NCBI RefSeq assembly: GCF_003574395.1
Contig: NZ_KZ984538.1
Span: 144,714-208,713, forward strand
From: Tabrizicola thermarum
GTDB lineage: Bacteria; Pseudomonadota; Alphaproteobacteria; Rhodobacterales; Rhodobacteraceae
DNA length: 64,000 bases
Direction of reading: 5' to 3'
The translations under genes were made by a program, and so were the position numbers. The notes under the pieces are model-generated. The model worked only from the letters and a program-made list of their open reading frames with translations, was not told the origin of the DNA and searched no databases. Positions 26,126-34,651 of the stretch are shown piece by piece (position 1 is the stretch's first letter; the number at the start of each line of letters is the position of its first letter).

Positions 26126-26362
26126 ATGCGAAAGACTGCCCTTTTCCTGATTGTCGGCCTCGCCTGCGCGGCCTGCGCCCCCTTCCCCGAACTCGACGCC
26201 CTGGACGACGACACCAGCCCGCCGCCGCAGCTCTTGCCGATCGACAGCCTGCTGAAGCAGGGCCAGGCGACCATGGCCGATCCCGGACCGCCGCTTGCCG
26301 CCCGCGCCGCCCGCCTGAAGATGCGCGCGGCGGCGATCGGGGCAGACCGGCCCGCGACCTGA
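26126..26362 (+). CDS. Small exported protein, probable lipoprotein
   Basis: A 78-residue protein with a cleavable signal: RKTALFLIVGLACAACAPFPEL. The cysteines at residues 14 and 17 could be lipidated, but neither has a textbook lipobox. The mature part is short, acidic then Ala/Arg-rich (AARAARLKMRAAAIGA). GGGGGTGCC precedes the ATG. It may be co-transcribed with the Tad genes (69-bp gap). No family recognised. Confidence 0.6.
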   Translation: MRKTALFLIVGLACAACAPFPELDALDDDTSPPPQLLPIDSLLKQGQATMADPGPPLAARAARLKMRAAAIGADRPAT

Positions 26363-26427
26363 CGGCGTTGCACCCCGCACGGCTTCCGGCTAACAGACAC
26401 CAGCCGTAATCTGCCCGAGGTTCCCCG

Positions 26428-27717
26428 ATGTCCGCCGCCCCCCTGCGTCTTGGCCTTGCCGGTCTCGGAACCGTCGGCATCGGCGTCGTCAGGATCATCC
26501 AGACCCATGCCGACCTCATCGCCGCCCGCGCCGGTCGCCCGGTGACGATCACCGCCGTCTCGGCCCGCGACCGCACGAAGAACCGCGATGCCGATCTGTC
26601 CGGCTATGCCTGGGAGACCGATCCCGCCGCTCTCGCCCGCCGCCCTGACATCGACGTCTTCGTCGAGGTGATGGGCGGCCACGACGGCCCGGCGAAAGAG
26701 GCAACCCTTGCCGCCCTTGCTGCCGGCAAGCATGTCGTCACCGCCAACAAGGCGCTGCTTGCCCATCACGGCCAGGCGCTGGCCGAACAGGCCGAGGCCG
26801 CCGGTCTCGCCCTGCGGTTCGAGGCCGCCGTTGCCGGGGGCATCCCCGTCATCAAGGCCCTGACCGAAGGTCTTGCCGGCAACCGCATCAAGCGGGTGAT
26901 GGGCGTGATGAACGGCTCGTGCAACTACATCCTCACCCGGATGCAGGCCGAGAACCTGCCCTACGAGACGGTGTTCGAGGAAGCCCGCCAACTTGGCTAC
27001 CTTGAAGCCGACCCCAACCTCGACGTCGGGGGCATCGACGCGGGCCACAAGCTGTCGCTCCTTGCCGCCATCGCCTTCGGCACCCGCGTCGCCTTCGATG
27101 CCGTCGAACTGGAAGGCATCGGCAATGTCTCCATCGACGACATCCGCCTGGCCGAGGACATGGGCTACCGCATCAAGCTTCTCGGTGTCGCGCAGATGAC
27201 CGGCCGGGGCCTGGAACAGCGGATGACCCCCTGCCTCGTCCCCTCGGGCAGCCCGCTCGGCCAGTTGCAGGGCGGCACCAACATGGTCGTCCTCGAAGGC
27301 GACTCGGTCGGCCAGATCGTCCTGCGCGGCCCCGGTGCGGGCATGGGCCCCACCGCCAGCGCCGTCATGGCCGACGTCATCGACATTGCCCGCGGCCTCC
27401 GCCTGCCCACCTTCGGCATCCCGGCCAGCCAGCTTGCCGCCGCCCAACCCGCCCGGGCCGCAACACCTGCACCCTATTACCTGCGCATGACGCTGCTCGA
27501 CAAACCCGGCGCGCTGGCCAAGATCGCCACCTGCCTGGGCGATGCCGGCGTCTCGATCGACCAGATGCGCCAGTACGGCCACCAGGGCGCCAATGCCCCC
27601 GTCCTGATCGTCACCCACAAGGCCGCCCCCGACGACGTTGCCCACGCCATGACCCGCTTTGCCGCGACCGGGGTCCTCGTCGGCGAACCCGTCGCGATCC
27701 GCATCGAGGAAGTCTGA
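26428..27717 (+). CDS. hom: Homoserine dehydrogenase
   Basis: A 429-residue enzyme of the aspartate pathway that reduces aspartate semialdehyde to homoserine for threonine and methionine. NAD(P) motif: RLGLAGLGTVGIGVVRII (about residues 6-23). Signature of the catalytic domain: GVMNGSCNYILTRM (about 162-175) with the lysine-bearing GIDAGHKLSLLA. A C-terminal ACT domain (YYLRMTLLDKPGALAKIATCLGDAGVSIDQMRQ, about 350-382) suggests feedback control by threonine. The adjacent glpX and recJ genes form a neighbourhood often seen in Rhodobacteraceae. Confidence 0.95.
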   Translation: MSAAPLRLGLAGLGTVGIGVVRIIQTHADLIAARAGRPVTITAVSARDRTKNRDADLSGYAWETDPAALARRPDIDVFVEVMGGHDGPAKEATLAALAAGKHVVTANKALLAHHGQALAEQAEAAGLALRFEAAVAGGIPVIKALTEGLAGNRIKRVMGVMNGSCNYILTRMQAENLPYETVFEEARQLGYLEADPNLDVGGIDAGHKLSLLAAIAFGTRVAFDAVELEGIGNVSIDDIRLAEDMGYRIKLLGVAQMTGRGLEQRMTPCLVPSGSPLGQLQGGTNMVVLEGDSVGQIVLRGPGAGMGPTASAVMADVIDIARGLRLPTFGIPASQLAAAQPARAATPAPYYLRMTLLDKPGALAKIATCLGDAGVSIDQMRQYGHQGANAPVLIVTHKAAPDDVAHAMTRFAATGVLVGEPVAIRIEEV

Positions 27718-27789
27718 CACCGTTAGCGCCACCACGCTTGCCGCGCCGCAAACCCCCGGCTACACGGAAAAAAATCGCGGGGGGACAAG

Positions 27790-28755
27790 ATGTCAGAGAA
27801 ATCGCAATTCCAGGACCGGCTCCTGTCGCTCGGCCTTGCCCGTGTCTCGGAAGCCGCCGCGCTGGCCTCGGCCCGGCTGATCGGGCGCGGCGATGAAAAG
27901 GCCGCCGACCAGGCCGCCGTCAACGCCATGCGCGACCAGCTGAACCTGCTGGACATCAAGGGCGTCGTCGTGATCGGCGAGGGCGAACGCGACGAGGCCC
28001 CGATGCTCTACATCGGCGAGGAAGTCGGCACCGGCCAGGGGCCGGAGGTGGACATCGCGCTTGACCCGCTGGAAGGCACCACGCTGACCGCCAAGGACAT
28101 GCCGAACGCGCTGACCGTGATCGCCATGGCACCGCGCGGCACGCTGCTGCACGCCCCCGATGTCTATATGGACAAGCTCGCCATCGGTCCCGGTCTGAAG
28201 CCCGGCACCGTCACGCTGGCCATGTCCCCTTCCGAGCGCGTCTCGGCGCTGGCCGCCGCCAGGGGCTGCTCGACCGAGGACATCACCGTCTGCATCCTCG
28301 ACCGCCCCCGGCACGAGGATCTGATCGCCGAGGTCCGATCGACCGGTGCGGCGATCCGGCTGATCACCGACGGCGATGTCGCGGGCGTCATGCACTGCGC
28401 CGAGCCCGAGATCACCGGCATCGACATGTACATGGGCTCGGGCGGGGCACCGGAAGGCGTGCTGGCCGCCGCCGCTCTGAAATGCATGGGCGGCCAGTTC
28501 TACGGCAGGCTCCTGTTCAGGAACGAAGACGAAAAGGCCCGCGCGCGGAAGGCCGGCATCACCAACCTTGACCGGGTCTATACCCGCGACGACCTGGTGC
28601 GCGCCGACGTGATCTTTGCCGCGACGGGGGTGACGAACGGCTCCCTTCTCGCCGGGATCAAGCGCGACCCCGGCTGGGTGACGCTGGAGACGATCCTGAT
28701 GCGCTCCAAATCCGGCTCGATCCGGCGGATGATTTACAAGACGCCGGTGAAATGA
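27790..28755 (+). CDS. glpX: Class II fructose-1,6-bisphosphatase (GlpX)
   Basis: A 321-residue lithium-sensitive type phosphatase acting in gluconeogenesis. Motifs: GEGERDEAPMLYIGEEVGTG (metal/substrate site, about residues 62-81), DIALDPLEGTTLTA (about 86-99) and GSGGAPEGVLAAAAL (about 216-230). The length is normal. GGGGGGACAAG upstream of the ATG is the probable ribosome-binding site. It starts 72 bp after hom on the same strand. Confidence 0.95.
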   Translation: MSEKSQFQDRLLSLGLARVSEAAALASARLIGRGDEKAADQAAVNAMRDQLNLLDIKGVVVIGEGERDEAPMLYIGEEVGTGQGPEVDIALDPLEGTTLTAKDMPNALTVIAMAPRGTLLHAPDVYMDKLAIGPGLKPGTVTLAMSPSERVSALAAARGCSTEDITVCILDRPRHEDLIAEVRSTGAAIRLITDGDVAGVMHCAEPEITGIDMYMGSGGAPEGVLAAAALKCMGGQFYGRLLFRNEDEKARARKAGITNLDRVYTRDDLVRADVIFAATGVTNGSLLAGIKRDPGWVTLETILMRSKSGSIRRMIYKTPVK

Positions 28756-28803
28756 CCCTTCGGGCCGGGGTGTGCCTGACTCTGCCGGACGGCGACCCAG
28801 TGC

Positions 28804-28842
28804 CTTCCCTCCCCCTCCGTGGGGAGGGGATGGGGGTGGGGG
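28804..28842 (+). repeat. C-rich/G-rich hairpin repeat, copy 2
   Basis: CTTCCCTCCCCCTCC then GTGGGGAGGGGATGGGGGTG. Shares the long right arm with the repeat at 19662-19700. It lies in the glpX-recJ gap and may act as a weak terminator or mRNA 3' stabiliser. Confidence 0.55.
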
Positions 28843-28855
28843 CTCGCTGCCAATT

Positions 28856-28931
28856 CCTTACCGGAACGTGAACGCCCACAGCCAACCCCTTGATTCCAAA
28901 CACCCGGAAACCCGCGCCGCGCGCGGCGCGC
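28856..28931 (+). repeat. Dispersed intergenic repeat, copy 2 (most complete)
   Basis: TTACCGGAACGTGAACGCCC, then ACAGCCAACCCCTTGATTCC, then the palindrome GCGCCGCGCGCGGCGC at 28914-28929 (identical to 1444-1459). This best defines the repeat family. Confidence 0.6.
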
Positions 28932-28978
28932 CACTCCCCCCCTTGCCAGCCCGCCCCCTTTGCGGCACCCCTGTCAGC

Positions 28979-30718
28979 ATGACCGCCTTCCTCTCCGTCG
29001 AGACCTCCCTCACCGGCCGCCGCTGGACCGGCCCCGACCCGGTGCAGGACCGGCTGGCCGAGGGCATGGCCCAAGAGACCCGCCTCCCCCTCCCCCTCTG
29101 CCGCATCCTGGCCGCCCGGGGCGTGGCCCCCGAGGACGCCCCCGCCTTCCTCGCCCCCTCGCTGCGCGACCTGATGCCCGACCCCCTCACCCTGAAGGAC
29201 ATGGGGACGGCCGCGGACCGCCTCCTTGGCGCCGTCGCGGCCCGCGAACGGATCGCCATCTTCGCCGACTACGACGTCGACGGCGGCGCCTCTGCCGCCC
29301 TCCTCCTCATCTGGCTCCGCCATTTCGGGCTGCAAGCCACCCTCTACATCCCCGACCGCATCGACGAAGGCTACGGGCCCAACGTCCCCGCCATGGCCCA
29401 GCTTGCCGCCACCCACGACCTCATCCTCTGCGTCGACTGCGGGACCCTCTCTCACGAACCCGTGGCGGCGGCAAAGGGGGCCGACGTCGTCATCCTCGAC
29501 CACCACCTCGCGCTCGAAATCCTGCCCGACGCCCTCGCGGTGGTGAACCCCAACCGGCAGGACGAGGATGGCGCGCTCGGCCATCTCTGTGCCGCCGGGG
29601 TGGTGTTCCTCCTTCTCGTCGAGGCCAACCGGCGGCTGAAGCAACAGGGTCGGCAGACCCCCGACCTCATGGCCCTGCTCGACCTCGTGGCGCTGGCGAC
29701 CGTCGCCGACGTGGCCCCGCTGACCGGCCTCAACCGCGCCTTCGTCCGGCAGGGGCTGAAGATCATGGCCCGCCGCGAACGCCCCGGACTGCGGGCGCTG
29801 GCCGATGTCGCGCGGATGGACCAGCCCCCCACCCCCTATGCGCTGGGGTTCCTGCTTGGCCCCCGGGTCAACGCGGGCGGGCGCATCGGGCAGGCCGACC
29901 TTGGCGCGCGGCTTCTGGCCACCGACGACGAGATGGAGGCCGCCCGCCTGGCCGCCCGTCTCGACCAGCTGAACACCGACCGACGCGAGATCACCGAAGC
30001 CGTCCGCGCCGAGGCCATGGCCCAGGCCGAGGCGCGCGGCCTTGATGGTCCGCTGGTCTGGGCCGCGGCCGAAGGCTGGCACCCCGGTGTTGTCGGCATC
30101 GTCGCCGCGCGGCTGAAAGAGGCCGCCAACCGTCCCTCGGTCGTGATCGGCTTCGAGGGTGACATCGGCAAGGGCTCGGCCCGGTCGGTCCCGGGTGTGG
30201 ACCTCGGTGCGGCGATCCAGAGACTGGCGGCCGAGGGGATGATTGCCAAGGGGGGCGGGCACAGGATGGCGGCCGGGTTGACCCTGACGCGCGCGCAGCT
30301 TGACCCGGCGATGGCCCGCCTGTCGGACCTTCTGGCGCGGCAAGGGGCCGGAACCGGGGGGCCGCAGGACCTGCGGATCGACAGCCTCCTGTCCACGGGC
30401 GCGGCAACCGTCGCCCTGGTCGAAGAGATCGAGAACGCCGGCCCCTTCGGCGCTGCGGCCCCCGCCCCGCGCTTTGCCTTCGCCAATGTCCAGGTGAACG
30501 CCCGCCGCATCGGCGACAGCCACCTGAAACTGTCGGTCAGCGACGGTGCCGGTCCCTCGATGGACGCCATCGCCTTCGGGGCCTTCGACGGACCGCTGGG
30601 CGCGGTGCTGGAAAACCCCGGGCACAGGCGGTTTCACCTGGCCGGGAAGCTGGAGCTGAACCATTGGAACGGCCGCACCCGGGTACAGTTGCGGCTGGAC
30701 GACGCAGCCTTGGCCTAG
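28979..30718 (+). CDS. recJ: Single-stranded-DNA-specific exonuclease RecJ
   Basis: A 579-residue 5'-3' exonuclease used in recombination and mismatch repair. DHH motifs: FADYDVDGGASAALLLIWL (about residues 92-110), LCVDCGTLS, and VVILDHHLALEILP. DHHA1 region: GWHPGVVGIVAARLKEAANRPSVVIGFEGDIGKGSARSVPGVDLGAAI, with KGGGHRMAAGLTL. The C-terminal OB fold starts around RFAFANVQVNARRIG. The ATG at 28979 is chosen because the upstream in-frame stretch only translates the two intergenic repeats. Confidence 0.95.
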   Translation: MTAFLSVETSLTGRRWTGPDPVQDRLAEGMAQETRLPLPLCRILAARGVAPEDAPAFLAPSLRDLMPDPLTLKDMGTAADRLLGAVAARERIAIFADYDVDGGASAALLLIWLRHFGLQATLYIPDRIDEGYGPNVPAMAQLAATHDLILCVDCGTLSHEPVAAAKGADVVILDHHLALEILPDALAVVNPNRQDEDGALGHLCAAGVVFLLLVEANRRLKQQGRQTPDLMALLDLVALATVADVAPLTGLNRAFVRQGLKIMARRERPGLRALADVARMDQPPTPYALGFLLGPRVNAGGRIGQADLGARLLATDDEMEAARLAARLDQLNTDRREITEAVRAEAMAQAEARGLDGPLVWAAAEGWHPGVVGIVAARLKEAANRPSVVIGFEGDIGKGSARSVPGVDLGAAIQRLAAEGMIAKGGGHRMAAGLTLTRAQLDPAMARLSDLLARQGAGTGGPQDLRIDSLLSTGAATVALVEEIENAGPFGAAAPAPRFAFANVQVNARRIGDSHLKLSVSDGAGPSMDAIAFGAFDGPLGAVLENPGHRRFHLAGKLELNHWNGRTRVQLRLDDAALA

Positions 30719-30781
30719 GCCGCGCAATTTTCCTCTTGCAGAACCCCGGCACAGATTCTAGACACCGCGCACCGAAAGCGT

Positions 30782-30856
30782 GGCCCGTTCGTCTATCGGT
30801 TAGGACACCAGGTTTTCAACCTGGGAAGAGGGGTTCGACTCCCCTACGGGCTGCCA
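30782..30856 (+). tRNA. tRNA-Glu (UUC), copy 1
   Basis: A 75-nt tRNA with CCA encoded. Acceptor arms GGCCCGT / ACGGGCT (G1-U72 wobble), anticodon loop TTTTCAA with anticodon TTC in the stem CCAGG / CCTGG, and T loop GGTTCGACTCC. It is identical to the copy at 31929; the identity extends to 80 bp (30780-30859). Confidence 0.97.
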
Positions 30857-30961
30857 CTTCACCCGGATGTCAGACATCGCGCGCAGCAGGTCGCAGAGAC
30901 CTGCTTGATTGTTTCCCCACACTGAATAGACTGGGAAAAATTCGCAGGAAAGGTGTCTGAC

Positions 30962-31762
30962 GTGAAGCTGTTGCCGCGTGTTTCCATTGCTCTGCTGCTT
31001 TTTTCCCTGCCCATCGCCGCCCACGCTGCCAGTTGCAGCGATACCGGCGGCCAATATGAAACCTGGAAGGCCGAGATGGCCGCCGAGGCCAGGGCGGAAG
31101 GCGTCGGCAAGCGCGGGATCGACGCGCTGATGGCGACCTCGTATTCCAAGGCCACGATCGGTGCGGACCGCAACCAGAAAAGTTTCAAGTACACGCTGGA
31201 CAAGTTCATGACCGTCCGCGGCGCCGACACCATCGTCAAGCAGGGCCGCAGCCGCAAGGCGAAGAACCCCGACTTCTACGCAAGGCTCGAAGCCGCCTAT
31301 GGAGTGCCCGCGGGCGTCCTGATCGCGATCCACGGCATGGAGACCGGCTTTGGCAGCTTCATGGGCGACACCAATGTCGTGTCGGCCATTGCCACGCTGA
31401 CCTACGATTGCCGCCGGTCCGATTTCTTCCGCCCGCATCTGATCGGCGCGCTGAAGATGGTCGACAAGGGCATGATCTCGCCCGACACCGTCGGCGCCAA
31501 GCATGGCGAGCTGGGCCATACGCAGTTCCTGCCGGGCAACGCCTATGTCTATGGCGTGGACGGCAACGGCGACGGGGTGATCGACCTTTACAACCAGGCC
31601 GATGCTCTTGCGACCACCGCCAATTACCTGAGGAAGAAGGGCTGGACGCCCGGCAAAGGCTACCAGGAGGGCGAGCCGAACTTCGCCGTCATCCGGGAAT
31701 GGAACGCCGCCAAGGTCTACCAGCAGGCCATCGCGATCATGGGCGCCCGCATCGACGGCTGA
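30962..31762 (+). CDS. Lytic murein transglycosylase (MltB-like, SLT_2)
   Basis: A 266-residue periplasmic GH103-type transglycosylase that cleaves peptidoglycan. Signal peptide: KLLPRVSIALLLFSLPIAAHAASC. The catalytic glutamate is in AIHGMETGFGSFMGDTNVVSAIATL, and family blocks GAKHGELGHTQFLPGNAYVYGVDGNGDGVIDLYNQADALATTANYLRKKGW follow. GTG start codons occur at 30953 and 30962; 30962 is preferred because AGGAAAG lies 9 bases upstream. It is shorter than MltB and lacks a lipobox. It is bracketed by two identical tRNA-Glu genes. Confidence 0.88.
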   Translation: MKLLPRVSIALLLFSLPIAAHAASCSDTGGQYETWKAEMAAEARAEGVGKRGIDALMATSYSKATIGADRNQKSFKYTLDKFMTVRGADTIVKQGRSRKAKNPDFYARLEAAYGVPAGVLIAIHGMETGFGSFMGDTNVVSAIATLTYDCRRSDFFRPHLIGALKMVDKGMISPDTVGAKHGELGHTQFLPGNAYVYGVDGNGDGVIDLYNQADALATTANYLRKKGWTPGKGYQEGEPNFAVIREWNAAKVYQQAIAIMGARIDG

Positions 31763-31928
31763 TCCTGTCGAAGTCTTGACGCGACGGCCTCTGTGGCACA
31801 ACAGCCGTCTGAACGGACCTCGTCACGTGAGAGCGCCGATGCGGCGGGACGAAAGGAACAGGGACCAGGGCTCGTCCGGTGTCTTGCCCCTTGCACCCGG
31901 GCCTGCACGAATGTAGGACGCGCAAAGT

Positions 31929-32003
31929 GGCCCGTTCGTCTATCGGTTAGGACACCAGGTTTTCAACCTGGGAAGAGGGGTTCGACTCCCCTACGGGCTG
32001 CCA
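31929..32003 (+). tRNA. tRNA-Glu (UUC), copy 2 (integration target)
   Basis: Same 75-nt sequence as copy 1, anticodon TTC. Its last 15 bases plus three downstream bases form the left copy of the 18-bp att repeat of the island. The tRNA stays intact after integration. Confidence 0.97.
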
Positions 32004-32006
32004 CTT
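31989..32006 (+). repeat. attL core (tRNA-Glu 3' end)
   Basis: CCCTACGGGCTGCCACTT, 18 bp, repeated exactly at 39967-39984. It covers the 3' acceptor part of the tRNA, the usual crossover target of tyrosine integrases. The same 18 bp also end tRNA-Glu copy 1 (30842-30859). Confidence 0.85.
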
Positions 32007-32056
32007 TTCCTTGCAAGGCACTGATTTTCCTAGATAATTTCAAGAGGCGTTTTCTC

Positions 32057-32074
32057 TGCCTAAGAAATGCCTAG
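32057..32074 (+). promoter_or_regulatory. Paired TGCCTAA motif, site 1 (left end)
   Basis: TGCCTAAGAAATGCCTAG: two half-sites 11 bp apart (second with one change). Located 51 bp inside attL. Same orientation as site 4 at the right end. Confidence 0.6.
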
Positions 32075-32134
32075 AGTTTCACGGGGCACCTTTTGACCCG
32101 AAGCGCCCCGGAACCCCTCACGAAAACGTGAACA

Positions 32135-32857
32135 TTAGTCGGCGACTTCGTAGCCGTCGCGGTCGAACGTGCATGGCCCTTCGGGGTCTAGCGCCATTGG
32201 CATGGGCATGTCGAACAACAGGCAGTAGCTACCCTTGCTTGCGTGCAGGCACGTCTTGCAGCCTTCTATCAAGGCTTCGTGGTCGCCTTTGGCATGAATG
32301 CGGTCGTGGCAGTTGCCGCAAAGTGCGACAAGTTCAAACAGAAGTTCTTGGCCCCAATGCGCATAGCTTAGGTGGTGAACTTCGGTCGCCGCCGCCTTTC
32401 TGCAACCTTCGCAAAGACCTTGGGCGCGTTCCATGACCAAGCGCCGACGGTCCTTCCATGCCGGGGAGTTTAGGTAGGCGTTGTGTGCCTGCGTGTAGTA
32501 GCTGTCGCCGTCTTCTTTGCCCTTCCAGCGCCGCAACTGAATATCGACGTATTTTTGGTCAACCTTTTCAAGCGCGGCTTTTCGCGCGGCATTGTATGCG
32601 TCGTGCATTGCGTCGTCGAATTCTGGCAGTTCGTCGGCGTTCGGCGGTCGCTTAACCGCATTCCCAATCCGCAACCCACAATCTAGGCATTGCATTCGGA
32701 TAACGGGCATACCTGCGTTGTTCGTTCCGCGCCGAAGTTCTTGCCGTTCATGCTTGCATTCTTGGCGCGACCATTCGCCAAATTCCTTAGCCCAACGCGG
32801 CTGCAAGTCATGGTCTAGGGGTGCTTGCTTACCATTTCGCGGGTCAATAACGCGCAT
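32135..32857 (-). CDS. HNH endonuclease domain protein
   Basis: A 240-residue protein with a C-terminal HNH nuclease module: CEGCRKAAATEVHHLSYAHWGQELLFELVALCGNCHDRIH, which gives two zinc-type CxxC pairs around the HH...N...H metal site. More cysteine pairs occur near the N-terminus (CLDCG) and C-terminus (CKTCLHAS). It begins MRVIDPRNGKQAPLDHDLQPRWAKEFGEWSRQ. HNH proteins of this sort act in phage DNA packaging or as homing/defence nucleases; the role here is not known. It is the last gene before attL and is separated from the rest of the island by about 380 bp of hairpins. Confidence 0.78.
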   Translation of the reverse strand: MRVIDPRNGKQAPLDHDLQPRWAKEFGEWSRQECKHERQELRRGTNNAGMPVIRMQCLDCGLRIGNAVKRPPNADELPEFDDAMHDAYNAARKAALEKVDQKYVDIQLRRWKGKEDGDSYYTQAHNAYLNSPAWKDRRRLVMERAQGLCEGCRKAAATEVHHLSYAHWGQELLFELVALCGNCHDRIHAKGDHEALIEGCKTCLHASKGSYCLLFDMPMPMALDPEGPCTFDRDGYEVAD

Positions 32858-32910
32858 CTACCGTTCCTACTTTGGGTGCCTGCGTCGACTATACCTTGTA
32901 ACTGCGCATG

Positions 32911-32947
32911 AAAAAGCCCCGACCCGTGTTTGGCTACGGGCCGGGGC
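32911..32947 (-). terminator. Rho-independent terminator
   Basis: GCCCCGACCCG (32916-32926) pairs with CGGGCCGGGGC (32937-32947) with one mismatch. On the minus strand it is followed by TTTTTC. It should end transcription coming from the genes at 33240-34893 before the HNH gene. Confidence 0.8.
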
Positions 32948-33095
32948 GAGTAGCCGCGCGGAAACCCCTTAACGCGCGGCGGGCAGGAACGGGCGAATGA
33001 GGGGGCAGCATCCGGGCGGTACCCGCGCCCGCGCTGCCCCCCGTCACCCAAGGCAAGGGCAGCCCGTGTGTCGTGCCGCAAGCCCTAGAATGGTA

Positions 33096-33199
33096 GCGGC
33101 GGGCCGAAGGGCGCATACGACCCGCCGCCTATCAACCGGGGGAAGCCACTAACCCCGGTCAATTCAGGGTGGCAGGCGGGTATCGTCCCCCCGCCTGCC
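33096..33199. other. Non-coding hairpin cluster
   Basis: Two strong stem-loops without a T run: GCGGCGGG / CCCGCCGC (33096-33103 with 33121-33128) and GGCAGGCGGG / CCCGCCTGCC (33171-33180 with 33190-33199). They lie between the 33240 gene and the terminator at 32911. I see no supported gene in 32858-33239. They could be mRNA 3' stabilisers or a packaging/recognition site. Confidence 0.5.
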
Positions 33200-33239
33200 T
33201 TGGCCGAAGCGGGCAGGGAAGCCCCCGCACCGGCCAATC

Positions 33240-33722
33240 TCACACGACGGGCAGCACGCCCGCCAAACGCTCTACAGCCGCCACAGGAAGGGCATACGTC
33301 GGAAGTGCAAGCACGCCCCGCGCCGCAAGGTCGATAGGCAGCCCGGCGGCGGTCATGGCTTCCCGAATGGTCGTCGCCGGGGTCGCAAGGGTCACGACCG
33401 CGACCGGGGGGAACCGGGCGGAGGGGTCGCGTGCGGCCTGCCCTGCCGCCCATGCCACATGGTAAGCGCGTTCCGCGATTGCGTCTTGGTTTAGGGGCAC
33501 GCTCAAATCGACCGCTACAGGCGAAGTCTGCGGCGTGTAGATCGGGAACACGCCTTGGGCGCATAGTGCGGCAACGTCTGCCCCCGGTTCATCAATGCCC
33601 ACAGTGACAAGGGTTCCGTAGGGGCCGCGTTCGACGAAGCCGCCTAGGGGCGCGTGATAGGGCTGCGACGACGCCGTTAGCCAAGCTGCGACGGTTGCGA
33701 TTTGGTCGCTTGCAACGGTCAT
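33240..33722 (-). CDS. Hypothetical island protein (160 aa)
   Basis: A 160-residue Ala/Val-rich protein starting TVASDQIATVAAWLTASSQPYHAPLGGFVERGPYGTLVTVGIDEPG. No signal peptide, membrane helix or known motif is evident. The middle (LSVPLNQDAIAERAYHVAWAAGQAARDPSARFPPVAVVTLATPA) alternates helix and strand. It follows the 33726 gene with a 3-bp gap, so the two are co-transcribed. Function not recognised. Confidence 0.65.
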   Translation of the reverse strand: MTVASDQIATVAAWLTASSQPYHAPLGGFVERGPYGTLVTVGIDEPGADVAALCAQGVFPIYTPQTSPVAVDLSVPLNQDAIAERAYHVAWAAGQAARDPSARFPPVAVVTLATPATTIREAMTAAGLPIDLAARGVLALPTYALPVAAVERLAGVLPVV

Positions 33723-33725
33723 GGC

Positions 33726-34418
33726 TCAATCCCCCAATTCGACGCGGGTTGCGCCCTTGTCGGCAAGGTGCGGGCTGTAGAAGGCGTTATGGATTTCCGA
33801 CACGACGCGTTCGTAGCGGGGCGCAAGGGCTTGCAGTTCAATGCCTTCGTTAAGCATGGCGTAGGCATTGGGCGCGAAGCGTTCGACCGCTTGCAGGCGC
33901 ATCTTCGTATGCAGGCTTTCGGAAAGCCCGGTCAGAAATTGCGGGCTATGGTAAATGATAGCCGCAATTGTGGCGTCCTTCTTCGCAAGTTCGGAAACCT
34001 TCGCCATGCCTTCCGGGGTCTTGACCGCTTCGCGCATCCAACCGCGAATTTCGCTATCAAGCGCCGCATAACCGGCACGCGGGGCCAAGGCTTCGTCGGC
34101 GACTTCCTGACCCCGCACTTGCAGGTATTCGGCCTTTGCCTTGATTTCCTGTGCGACGGTGCGGATTGCCTGCGACACGCGTTCGGCAAGCTTCTTCGCT
34201 TCGACATGGCGCACGACTTCGGTACGCGTCAAGTCGCCCGCAAGTGCAGCGGCCCGCACGGTGTTTTCTGCGACGGTGCGGTGCAGTTCCGCAATCCGGT
34301 CGCCCATAGTCTTGAACTTTTCAGGGTTCCCGAACCGCGACCGATTGCCGGTTTCGGTTTGCAGGGAAACTAGGGTTTCAATCGCTTCGCGGCTTTGAAC
34401 AAGATATGCGCCTTGCAT
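33726..34418 (-). CDS. Hypothetical helical island protein (230 aa)
   Basis: A 230-residue, highly charged, mostly helical protein (MGDRIAELHRTVAENTVRAAALAGDLTRTEVVRHVEAKKLAERVSQAIRTVAQEIKAKAEYL), with likely coiled coil over about residues 38-100. No enzyme motif is visible. The start at 34418 is preferred because GAAGGAAG lies 7-14 bases upstream and the gene at 34433 ends just before it. It is the largest unrecognised protein in the block 33240-34893 and could be a structural or DNA-associated protein. Confidence 0.65.
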   Translation of the reverse strand: MQGAYLVQSREAIETLVSLQTETGNRSRFGNPEKFKTMGDRIAELHRTVAENTVRAAALAGDLTRTEVVRHVEAKKLAERVSQAIRTVAQEIKAKAEYLQVRGQEVADEALAPRAGYAALDSEIRGWMREAVKTPEGMAKVSELAKKDATIAAIIYHSPQFLTGLSESLHTKMRLQAVERFAPNAYAMLNEGIELQALAPRYERVVSEIHNAFYSPHLADKGATRVELGD

Positions 34419-34432
34419 TTTGGGGCTTCCTT

Positions 34433-34651
34433 CTAGGGACGGTTCAAGAGTTGGGCTTGGTTTCGGGCTAGGGCGCGCGACCAAGCGTCGTCGTTGCCGA
34501 AGTTCGTTGCGACCATGACCCGGCCCCCTATGGGCATTGGGCCAATCGGCTTGCGGGTAGCTGCGTCGATTTCTACGACGCTAGAACGAACCCTTGCGGT
34601 CGGGCGTCTGCGCTGTTCAAGCTTGGTGATACGCGACGCTAGCCGTTTCAT
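34433..34651 (-). CDS. Small basic island protein (72 aa)
   Basis: A 72-residue protein starting KRLASRITKLEQRRRPTARVRSSVVEIDAATRKPIGPMP, with a basic N-terminal helix and a short beta-rich middle. It overlaps the upstream gene by 4 bp (ATGA at 34648-34651), which supports translation. Function not recognised. Confidence 0.6.
   Translation of the reverse strand: MKRLASRITKLEQRRRPTARVRSSVVEIDAATRKPIGPMPIGGRVMVATNFGNDDAWSRALARNQAQLLNRP

Noticed and set aside
33085-33564. 159-codon frame overlapping the 160-aa island gene
   Set aside because: Different frame of the same strand over 33240-33564, Arg/Gly-rich, and it runs through both hairpins; the 33240-33722 frame fits the neighbouring gene spacing.
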